Origin: 1-14-2-50-31-20 sp965370315
Lineage (GTDB): Bacteria > Bacteroidota > Ignavibacteria > Ignavibacteriales > Melioribacteraceae
DNA: 31,720 nucleotides
Direction of reading: 5' to 3'
Assembly: GCA_965370315.1 (NCBI GenBank)
Contig: CBDUTO010000043.1
Span: 1-31,720, forward strand
The notes beneath the pieces were generated by a model that worked only from the letters and a program-made list of their open reading frames with translations, was not told the origin of the DNA and did no database searches. The translations under genes and the position numbers were made by a program. Positions within the stretch are counted from its first letter, which is position 1. Each line of letters starts with the position of its first letter. Positions 1 to 6,425 of this stretch are shown piece by piece.

Positions 1-110
1 CTATCCCAAGCATCAGAATCAAATTTATAAAACCAATCCCGAAATTTGCTTAGTAGATCTTTAGGTAATTGAGTTACCACATATACAATTTCTTTTATTG
101 TTGCTACCAT
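1..110 (-). CDS. Partial N-terminus of a probable type II antitoxin
   Basis: The gene runs off the left edge; 36 complete codons are visible, starting at an ATG (108-110) preceded by GGAAAG two bases upstream. The peptide begins MVATIKEIVYVVTQL and continues through a LSKFRDWFYKFDSDAWD segment. This resembles the N-terminus of a common family of small antitoxins that precede RelE/ParE-type toxins, whose hallmark is an F-x-x-WF-x-x-FD-x-x-x-WD pattern. The toxin would lie just outside the window. It starts 21 bases after the stop of the upstream beta-barrel gene, so read-through from that gene is possible. The assignment rests on remembered family resemblance over a short fragment; an unrelated small protein remains possible. 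Confidence 0.5.
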   Translation of the reverse strand, partial: MVATIKEIVYVVTQLPKDLLSKFRDWFYKFDSDAWD

Positions 111-131
111 AACTTTCCACACATCTACATA

Positions 132-905
132 TTAAAAAATTGGGGCAATATACTCAACAAACAAAGCTCTATCTGCACTAAAAGTATTAATTTTTTGATT
201 ACTTAAAATATCTCTCAAATCTAGACCAACTGTAAATCCTTCAGCTATTGACCAACGAGCACCAAAATTTAAATAGCCTTTTCCATCACCAAGTGAAAGA
301 GGATTATTGTCATTCAATGCAAAATCATATTCAGCGTATAGAGAAACTTTTCCACCAACTGTTTTTTCAACACCTATTACAAAGTTGGCATCCTTATCAT
401 TATCATCTCTCTCAAGCGTATAATTAAGCATCGCATGAATTGAAAAATATCCAAGGAGTTCAAAATTTTTCGAAGAGGTTAGAAAGAAACCAGGAGATTT
501 AATTTGATAGCGATTCAAATCAGAATAGTACTCCCCTTTTCCCTGAGAGTCAAATCCAATAGCAATAGCAGGCATCATTTCAGCTTCATCAAAAATACGC
601 CCTTTAGCATATACCCCAGGAAGTGGATAAAAATCAATTGTTCCATATCCAATAATATTTACACCACCGTACGAAATACCAAAACTAAAATTATTGAACA
701 CACCTACTTCTATTTGAGTAATAACAACACCTTTTGGCATTACATCAATACCAACTCCAACATAGCCTTTTTCAAGAATTCCAGCGGTTTGCATATCAAT
801 GAGCGATCTGTATTCAAATTTTGCATCAGTACCTGCACTACCCTGAGCAATAATAAAAGTTGAGGTGATTGTTAAGACTAATAATAGCTTCAGTATTCTA
901 TTCAT
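132..905 (-). CDS. Outer-membrane beta-barrel protein of unknown function (YjbH-like style)
   Basis: The 257-residue protein has a signal peptide (MNRILKLLLVLTITSTFIIA, cut near AQG). After it come alternating hydrophobic/polar stretches rich in Gly and aromatics, ending in a C-terminal aromatic (Phe), typical of an outer-membrane barrel. Segments such as PAIAIGFD (about 110-117), a tract around residue 143 (SSKNFELLG) and LYAEYDF (about 190) recall the YjbH/DUF940 group of outer-membrane lipid or polysaccharide-associated proteins. That resemblance is weak, and no specific role can be assigned. The start ATG lacks a clear Shine-Dalgarno sequence. It lies downstream of the FadL-type porin gene on the same strand with an 80-base gap, so the two may be co-transcribed. 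Confidence 0.6.
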   Translation of the reverse strand: MNRILKLLLVLTITSTFIIAQGSAGTDAKFEYRSLIDMQTAGILEKGYVGVGIDVMPKGVVITQIEVGVFNNFSFGISYGGVNIIGYGTIDFYPLPGVYAKGRIFDEAEMMPAIAIGFDSQGKGEYYSDLNRYQIKSPGFFLTSSKNFELLGYFSIHAMLNYTLERDDNDKDANFVIGVEKTVGGKVSLYAEYDFALNDNNPLSLGDGKGYLNFGARWSIAEGFTVGLDLRDILSNQKINTFSADRALFVEYIAPIF

Positions 906-985
906 AATTACACTATTGATATTTTAAAATATTCGTAAATATACAGTTAAAATGGGCTAATTAAAACTAGATACTATTAGCTTTT

Positions 986-2461
986 TTATAATCTGAATGA
1001 GGTAGTGAAAATTACATTATGAATATTAATGTCATTAGTAACAGTCGATAAACTTTCACCATAGTTTTCATTAACTACAGTCCACCATCCATAAGTGTAA
1101 GATAGATCAAATTCTAAATTTTCACCTGAGCGGAAACCAATACCAGCATTAAGATATTTCTTATCATAACTGAAATCTATTTTACCATCTTCCTTTCTTT
1201 GGTCTGTGTGACTTGGAGTCATTATTAACATAGCTCCTACACGTGCTGAAAGTCCGGTAAATGGAAGTCTAAACTCTGTACCACCATTTAACCTAAAAAG
1301 CGGGTCAAAATTTGTTGTTAAATATTTATTAACAACAGCTTGGTCTTTATAATCTAACCCACCTTCATACTCAATCTGGCTATAGTCTGTATAAGTACCC
1401 TCAACTGCGGCTGTAATTATCCAAAGATTTACCATTGCTCCAACAGTTAATTCAAATGGAGTAGATATTTTGTAATTTTTCTCCAGTACCTCTTTATCAT
1501 AGTTTCTTGTATAACCCTCAGCAAAATTACTCTCTACTGAATAAGAGTAATTTTCAATAATATTATAATGGGTAGGTGTTTTAAACGAAACTCCAATTCC
1601 TATAAAATTCCAGAGTTTGTAGAGAATTCCTATTCGGAAATCATAACCATTTATTGCCCACTCTCTCGTTTCTCGTTTCTTTAATTCTGTAAATCCAATA
1701 GTGTTTATATCAGAAGGATCCGATTGCAGAGTGTATACATTATTGATGTCTGTTTCATAAAACTCACTATCACCTAGATAACTACCAACTGAGTAGTTTG
1801 CACTTGCACCAAGAAAAATATTATTTGCAAATTCATATGACAAACCGAAGGACCAAACATTAAGACCACCACTTTCAAGATCAAAACCACTTTGTTCAAG
1901 ATTACCATTAAAAATAGTTCCATCATGTAAATAGTTATTTGTTGTGCGGTCATTTATTGGATAGCTTAATCCAAGTTGACGAGAAATGTCTACATCATTG
2001 GCAGTATAATCTTCAATTAATGAATTGTCTGAATTGTAACCACTAAATTCTCTAGCTCTGTTAAAATCTTTTGTGTGAGTATAACCAATTGCTAATGCGA
2101 ATCTATTTAAAGTATCAGCCCTTAGTTGAACTACTATTCCAAATTGTGAAAAGGTGGTAGTATTATTTACATATTTAGATTCATTACCAATAAAATTGGA
2201 AGTATTTGCATAAAAATCGTAATTGATTGATCCACTAAATTCAGTACCTTCAGTTAAACCAAGTGTTGCTGGATTAAATAGTACTGCAGAATAATCATTT
2301 CCAATTACGGAATAAGCATTACCTAACGCCATTGCTCTAGCATTTGTATAAAGTCCAGGTTGTGATAAACGAACAGCATCACCAACGGTTTGGGATAAAA
2401 CTGACCCAGTAAATAAAACTAAAAGAAGAAAATATTTCATTTTATTTGTAAATAACTGCAT
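986..2461 (-). CDS. OmpP1/FadL/TodX-family outer-membrane transport protein
   Basis: This 491-residue protein has a signal peptide (hydrophobic run about 9-22, ending near SQTVG). It is followed by the family's N-terminal signature: NARAMALGNAYSVIGNDYSA at about 40-59 and then LFNPATLGL. Members form 14-stranded outer-membrane barrels that pass hydrophobic molecules such as fatty acids or aromatic hydrocarbons; some in this phylum act as T9SS accessory proteins (PorV type), but the length suits the transport group better. The chain ends in FRL after alternating beta strands. GGAG lies eight bases before the ATG at 2461, which fixes the start. An array of 7-bp repeats lies 91 bp upstream, in the probable promoter region. 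Substrate is unknown. Confidence 0.8.
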   Translation of the reverse strand: MQLFTNKMKYFLLLVLFTGSVLSQTVGDAVRLSQPGLYTNARAMALGNAYSVIGNDYSAVLFNPATLGLTEGTEFSGSINYDFYANTSNFIGNESKYVNNTTTFSQFGIVVQLRADTLNRFALAIGYTHTKDFNRAREFSGYNSDNSLIEDYTANDVDISRQLGLSYPINDRTTNNYLHDGTIFNGNLEQSGFDLESGGLNVWSFGLSYEFANNIFLGASANYSVGSYLGDSEFYETDINNVYTLQSDPSDINTIGFTELKKRETREWAINGYDFRIGILYKLWNFIGIGVSFKTPTHYNIIENYSYSVESNFAEGYTRNYDKEVLEKNYKISTPFELTVGAMVNLWIITAAVEGTYTDYSQIEYEGGLDYKDQAVVNKYLTTNFDPLFRLNGGTEFRLPFTGLSARVGAMLIMTPSHTDQRKEDGKIDFSYDKKYLNAGIGFRSGENLEFDLSYTYGWWTVVNENYGESLSTVTNDINIHNVIFTTSFRL

Positions 2462-2551
2462 ATATAAAACTCCATTTTTTAAGCAACTCCTATATAATTA
2501 AAAATTGCAATAAATAATATGTAAAAATAGATACACGCTTTAAAAAACTAA

Positions 2552-2592
2552 ATTACAGATTACAGATTACAGATTACAGATTACAGATTACA
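2552..2592. repeat. Heptanucleotide tandem repeat (ATTACAG, about 5.9 copies)
   Basis: Five perfect copies of ATTACAG (2552-2586) are followed by a sixth lacking its last base (2587-2592). The array sits in the 292-base gap between the FMN reductase and the FadL-type porin genes, 91 bases upstream of the porin start on the minus strand. No other such array was seen in the window. Confidence 0.95.
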
Positions 2593-2636
2593 AAATTCAA
2601 ACATTCTACCTTTTACAAAATCTTTTTCCTAATTTA

Positions 2637-2713
2637 TGTCATTACGAACCCATTTCTTCGGGTGAGAAATCTTATGAATAGTAAGAGAATTCTCGCATTC
2701 GCTCGAATTGACA
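2637..2713. repeat. REP-like element, family 1 (77 bp)
   Basis: The 77-bp element begins TGTCATTACGA and ends TCGAATTGACA, an imperfect terminal inverted repeat. An inner imperfect stem (GAGAAATCT with AGAATTCTC) brackets the loop sequence GAATAGTA. The element at 16113-16199 has the same layout, with GTGAGAAATCTT and GAATAGTA conserved. It is intergenic, downstream of the FMN reductase gene. Confidence 0.75.
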
Positions 2714-2753
2714 AATTCATTATTTTGCAATTTATTATTTGTTTTTTTACTTA

Positions 2754-3305
2754 TCACGAATTATAATCTGATATATATTTTACTAAATCACTCCCTACTC
2801 TTCTAATTCTTCTCTCAGTTTTTTCATCAACACAATTGTCGTCTTCATCAAATTTATCAGAAACATTTGCAATCGAAGTAGCACCAGGCAAGACAATTGC
2901 TCCGATATGAGCACAAACTCCGCGGAGAGCTTCAATTGATTTAATGGCCCCCATATCACCCGAGGCAACCCCAAGTAAAGAAGTTGGTTTTCCAGAAAGT
3001 TCTGAAGGATATCCAAGGTTTTCAATTACCATTTTAATAATGCTACTAAAACTTCCATTATATTCTGGAGTTGCTAGAATAGCTCCATCAGCTTCTCCAA
3101 CAATTTTTTGTAGTTTTTTTCTATCTTCATTCATAATTCCTGAACCTGGAATTGGTAAATTAAAATCTCTAGGATCAATTATTTCAACTGTATAATTATC
3201 ATTCTTCTCTACTTCATCAATGGCTAATCTTACAGATTTTCTTGTAGTACTATTCTTTGATATACTTCCCACAAGTACAACTATTTTAACTTTCTGATCT
3301 TTCAT
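2754..3305 (-). CDS. NADPH-dependent FMN reductase family protein
   Basis: This 183-residue cytosolic flavodoxin-fold protein has the family phosphate-binding loop GSISKNSTTRKS (13-24), where the FMN phosphate sits. It also has PEYNGSF (80-86), the signature loop contacting the isoalloxazine ring, and SGKP (104-107). Members reduce FMN, quinones, azo dyes or metals using NAD(P)H, normally as dimers or tetramers; the physiological substrate cannot be read from sequence. Length matches the family (about 180). The ATG at 3303-3305 has only a weak GAAAG ribosome site. It follows the MFS transporter on the same strand after an 86-base gap containing a hairpin, so coupling is uncertain. Confidence 0.85.
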   Translation of the reverse strand: MKDQKVKIVVLVGSISKNSTTRKSVRLAIDEVEKNDNYTVEIIDPRDFNLPIPGSGIMNEDRKKLQKIVGEADGAILATPEYNGSFSSIIKMVIENLGYPSELSGKPTSLLGVASGDMGAIKSIEALRGVCAHIGAIVLPGATSIANVSDKFDEDDNCVDEKTERRIRRVGSDLVKYISDYNS

Positions 3306-3352
3306 TTGTATTCTTTCATATATTGATTTCTTATTTATGTTAACTCATAATG

Positions 3353-3378
3353 TAGTAGATAGGCAGACCCATCTACTA
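3353..3378. other. Intercistronic hairpin
   Basis: TAGTAGAT (3353-3360) and ATCTACTA (3371-3378) form a perfect 8-bp stem around a 10-base loop that can add two further G-C pairs. It lies between the MFS transporter and FMN reductase genes. Neither side has a T-tract, so it is not a standard intrinsic terminator; it could be a processing site or an operator. Confidence 0.4.
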
Positions 3379-3391
3379 ATAAATTCTATTA

Positions 3392-4783
3392 TTAACCTTC
3401 GTGTTTTGTTTTAAATCCTTTTTGCATCCAATTTTTTGCCAAGATTAATCCAATTGGAGTAATAATTGCAATAAATCCATAAATTACCCACATCATTTCA
3501 GTATTCATATTTGCTGGTAATGTATCTTCTGGACAATAGTTCATTAAGAACCATCCTGAATAAATTGATGTAACAACTTTTGTTAGGAACCAAGGAAACT
3601 GCCCAATTCCCATATATATACCAGTCATATTTTTAGGGGCAATTTCTGCAACCCATTGTAAAAATCTTGGTTGCCACATTGCTTCACCAACTGTCATAAT
3701 TACTAGATAAGCCATAAGTGTGTTTATATTTGGCCCAAGTGCAAGTATAAATGTTGGAGATGCCATTACAAATGTTCCAATAATCATCATCTTGTATGTA
3801 TCTTTTTTAAGTGTTAATGCTGTAACAATTGGAGTAAGAATAAAAATAAGTAATGGATTAAGATTTACAAAGAAATCAAAATTTTCACTTACAAATCCAT
3901 CAAATGCACGGCTTGTATATAGTGGCAGTGTAAGCCAGTTATGAGCAAAAAGAGTTTGAACTGGAATTAAAATGAAAATAAAATACATAAAACGTAAATC
4001 ACGAATTGGAAAATTCTTCATATAGTATTTTATTTTTTCTTTTGCTGACATATCAGCCATTATATTATCATCTTCCTCAACTTTTTCAGTCTCAGATTCT
4101 TTAGCCTCTTTTGTTGCAGCAGTTATTGCTCTTTTTGACATCAGAATTGCAACTGCTGCAAAACCAACAATTGTTAAAGCAGAGTAGAACCAAAACACAC
4201 CATCAATGCCAAATGATTTTCTAATTGGTGGTTGGATAAGTGCTGGAAGAAATCCACCAAGGTTCATTAGTGCATATAGCATTGCATAACCCATTGCTGA
4301 ATTTTTTGAAGTTGTAAGTTGCTTTACTCCTGCATAAGCAGCCGGTTGATAAATACCATAACCAATAACAACTCCCATAATTCCTAACATAGAAAACAAG
4401 TGGGAACCACCCCAAAGTCCTGGTCCACCAAGTTGGGGAGACATTGCAAAAATAATTCGCCCGACAAACATGAATATGAGAGAGATTAACATTGCCTTTC
4501 TCAAACCAATCCAATCGACAGTTGCACCTAGAAAAAGCATTGCTATTGTAATACCAGCCGTTTGAAAACCAACCATTCTTCCAGCATCAATATCATCAAG
4601 TCCAACAAATTCATTAAAAAATATTGCAAGTAAACCAACAATTCCAAAATAGACAAACCCTTCAATTACGTATGAAAGATTAAGTCCAAACAAAGCTCTT
4701 GATGTATGTGCTAAGTCAATAAATGGTTGAACTAACTCATTTGCAATTTTACCTATTCCTTGTTTTTCATTCTCTTCACTCAT
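3392..4783 (-). CDS. MFS transporter, substrate unknown
   Basis: The 463-residue inner-membrane protein has about 12 hydrophobic segments in two blocks, split by a charged cytoplasmic loop (about 215-250, rich in Glu/Lys). After the second helix, ATVDWIGLRKAM (about 87-98) occupies the place of the MFS loop-2/3 motif (D-x-x-G-R-[RK]). It lacks the ExxERF motif of POT peptide transporters, so it differs from the two transporters near 18-21 kb. Substrate and direction cannot be assigned. The gene begins 17 bases after murB's stop and is probably co-transcribed with it. AAGGA occurs about 13 bases before the ATG, further than usual. Confidence 0.75.
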   Translation of the reverse strand: MSEENEKQGIGKIANELVQPFIDLAHTSRALFGLNLSYVIEGFVYFGIVGLLAIFFNEFVGLDDIDAGRMVGFQTAGITIAMLFLGATVDWIGLRKAMLISLIFMFVGRIIFAMSPQLGGPGLWGGSHLFSMLGIMGVVIGYGIYQPAAYAGVKQLTTSKNSAMGYAMLYALMNLGGFLPALIQPPIRKSFGIDGVFWFYSALTIVGFAAVAILMSKRAITAATKEAKESETEKVEEDDNIMADMSAKEKIKYYMKNFPIRDLRFMYFIFILIPVQTLFAHNWLTLPLYTSRAFDGFVSENFDFFVNLNPLLIFILTPIVTALTLKKDTYKMMIIGTFVMASPTFILALGPNINTLMAYLVIMTVGEAMWQPRFLQWVAEIAPKNMTGIYMGIGQFPWFLTKVVTSIYSGWFLMNYCPEDTLPANMNTEMMWVIYGFIAIITPIGLILAKNWMQKGFKTKHEG

Positions 4784-4800
4784 ATTACACCATTTTTCCT

Positions 4801-5817
4801 TTATATAATATTAACTTCATTAATTATTTTTATATTAAATCTACTTTCAACTTCATTTTTAATCATTTTTGAAAACTCAACTATCTCTAGTCCAGTTGCA
4901 GTGCCATAATTAACTATTACTAATGCTTGTTTTTCATGAACACCAACATCCCCAATGCGTTTTCCTTTTAGACCACATTTTTCAATTAACCAACCGGCTG
5001 ATATTTTTATATCCGAATAACTTTCAGGATAACCGTTTAAATCAGGATATTCAACTTTTAATTTTTCATATTTTTCTTTAGTTATAATAGGATTCTTGAA
5101 GAAACTACCTGCGTTACCAATTTCTTTTGGATTAGGTAATTTACTTTCTCGTATTGAAATTACAGCTTCACGGACATCCTTAGAAGTAATCTCAGCCTCA
5201 TTCTTTTCATCAAAATATTTTTTAAGTGGAGCATATTCTAAATTCACATAATTCTCTTTAGAGAATTTAAATACAACAGATGTAATTACAATTTTATTTT
5301 TAAGTACATTTTTGAAAATACTATTCCGATAACCAAAATCACATTCCTCATTAGAGAAAGTTTTTTCATTGAAATTTTCTAACGAAATAAAATTTACACT
5401 TTCAATTAACTCTTTAACTTCAACTCCGTAAGCACCAATATTTTGAATTGGAGTAGCTCCTACATTACCAGGAATTAATGATAAATTTTCGATGCCACTT
5501 ATATTATAATCAATTGTGTATTGCACCAAACTATCCCACTCAACACCCGCATCAACTTGAATAAAAATACTATCTTTTGTTTCAGAGACTCTCTTAATTT
5601 CTGCGCTGTTTAGTTTTATAACAATTCCATCAAAATCTTTTGTAAATAGTATATTGCTTCCACCACCAAGTATTAATAGATTTTCAGAACTATATTTTTT
5701 TGTGCATAAGAGTTCTTTCAATTCGTTAATGTCATTAACTTCTGCAAAATATTTTGCTTTAGCTTCAACATTGAAAGTGTTAAATGGTTTTAGTGAAAGA
5801 TTGTTCTTTATTTGCAT
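4801..5817 (-). CDS. murB: UDP-N-acetylenolpyruvoylglucosamine reductase MurB (type I)
   Basis: MurB uses NADPH and FAD to reduce UDP-GlcNAc-enolpyruvate to UDP-MurNAc, the second committed step of peptidoglycan precursor synthesis, in the cytoplasm. The 338-residue protein shows the FAD-binding GGGSN (51-55), SLIPGNVGATPIQNIGAYG (113-131) and GYRNS (162-166, Arg164). GNAGSFFKNP (234-243) contains Ser238, the proton donor, and INEV near the C-terminus contains the conserved Glu334. The extra YRNSIF segment marks the E. coli-like type I form, and the length fits. The gene follows yoeB by 21 bases and precedes an MFS transporter by 17, suggesting one transcript. The ATG has no strong Shine-Dalgarno sequence. 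Confidence 0.95.
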   Translation of the reverse strand: MQIKNNLSLKPFNTFNVEAKAKYFAEVNDINELKELLCTKKYSSENLLILGGGSNILFTKDFDGIVIKLNSAEIKRVSETKDSIFIQVDAGVEWDSLVQYTIDYNISGIENLSLIPGNVGATPIQNIGAYGVEVKELIESVNFISLENFNEKTFSNEECDFGYRNSIFKNVLKNKIVITSVVFKFSKENYVNLEYAPLKKYFDEKNEAEITSKDVREAVISIRESKLPNPKEIGNAGSFFKNPIITKEKYEKLKVEYPDLNGYPESYSDIKISAGWLIEKCGLKGKRIGDVGVHEKQALVIVNYGTATGLEIVEFSKMIKNEVESRFNIKIINEVNII

Positions 5818-5838
5818 TTATTCTGTTCGTTCAATTTA

Positions 5839-6117
5839 TTATTTAAAAATAAGACTATCATAATGCCCACCGATAGCAAAGATATAAATATATTTTTCAT
5901 CATATTTATAAATTAATCTATCTTTTCGAGAGATTCTTTTTGACCATAAACCTGAAAGATTATGCTTTAGCATTTCAGGCTTTCCAATCCCCTTGTTGGG
6001 TTCGCTTCTTTGCATTTCTTGCAGAATCTTACATAGGTTTTTATGAAGTTTAGTATCTGCTTTTCTCAACTCTTCGTATTGTCTCCAAGTGCTCCCTTCA
6101 AATACTATTGATCTCAT
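5839..6117 (-). CDS. yoeB: Toxin YoeB (RelE-superfamily mRNA interferase)
   Basis: YoeB is a ribosome-dependent endoribonuclease that cuts mRNA in the ribosomal A site and is neutralised by YefM. The 92-residue protein carries the catalytic set at a constant +2 offset from the 84-residue E. coli protein: Glu48 in GKPE, Arg67 in KDRLIY, and His85-Tyr86 in GGHYD. LSGLWSKRIS (54-63) is also typical. All key residues are present, so the toxin looks intact. Its ATG overlaps the last 20 bases of the antitoxin gene, the usual coupled arrangement, with GAAGAGATG just upstream. Confidence 0.93.
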   Translation of the reverse strand: MRSIVFEGSTWRQYEELRKADTKLHKNLCKILQEMQRSEPNKGIGKPEMLKHNLSGLWSKRISRKDRLIYKYDEKYIYIFAIGGHYDSLIFK

Positions 6118-6370
6118 TCATCTCTTCTATTGTTGGTTTGTACCCATTTTGCAAAGTATGAGTTTTGAGGGATTCATTAATTTGCCTCATCAGAGAATTG
6201 TTTTGTAAAACCTCTAACGTTTCTCTATCTCTTTCCCAATCTTCTGCACTCATTACAATAAAATCATGTCCTGCTCTTCTATTTATTCGTAATGGGGTAT
6301 GGTCGTTTATTGCTTTATCAACAAAAGATTTTAAATTTGATCTAAATTTATTTACTGATAATTGTAACAT
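6098..6370 (-). CDS. yefM: Antitoxin YefM (Phd/YefM family)
   Basis: The 90-residue antitoxin binds YoeB through its C-terminal half and represses its own operon through the N-terminal half. LSVNKFRSNLKSFVDKAI at the N-terminus matches the Phd/YefM fold, followed by a PLRINRR strand and the IVMSAEDW segment; the C-terminus is acidic and probably disordered until bound. I place the start at the ATG at 6368-6370, with GGAA five bases upstream. An upstream in-frame ATG at 6413-6415 would add 15 residues unlike the family and put the operator palindrome inside the coding region. The last 20 bases overlap yoeB. The pair lies directly downstream of comEC. Confidence 0.9.
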   Translation of the reverse strand: MLQLSVNKFRSNLKSFVDKAINDHTPLRINRRAGHDFIVMSAEDWERDRETLEVLQNNSLMRQINESLKTHTLQNGYKPTIEEMNEINSI

Positions 6371-6394
6371 TATTTTTCCAAATTGTTTTTCGCA

Positions 6395-6415
6395 ATGTAC
6401 TATTTTACAGTACAT
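6395..6415. promoter_or_regulatory. Probable YefM-YoeB operator palindrome
   Basis: ATGTACT (6395-6401) and AGTACAT (6409-6415) form a perfect inverted repeat with a 7-base spacer, 25 bases upstream of the yefM start. YefM operators in E. coli are built around TGTACA cores, and each half-site here carries TGTAC/GTACA. Autorepression by YefM is therefore inferred. Confidence 0.7.
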
Positions 6416-6425
6416 GGCACAAGAC

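Noticed and set aside
504..863. Plus-strand ORF opposite the beta-barrel gene
   Set aside because: It is antisense to a gene with a clear signal peptide and barrel pattern, and its translation looks like low-complexity noise.
956..981. GCTAAT/ATTAGC hairpin followed by Ts on the plus strand
   Set aside because: The T-tract is on the plus strand, where no gene ends; on the minus strand no T-tract directly follows, so I do not call it a terminator.
4221..4514. Other-frame ORF inside the MFS transporter gene
   Set aside because: It is rich in Cys and Trp with no domain pattern, and overlaps a well-supported membrane transporter frame.
6371..6415. Longer YefM from the ATG at 6415
   Set aside because: It would place the operator palindrome at the start of the coding region and add residues foreign to the Phd/YefM family; the internal ATG at 6370 fits better.
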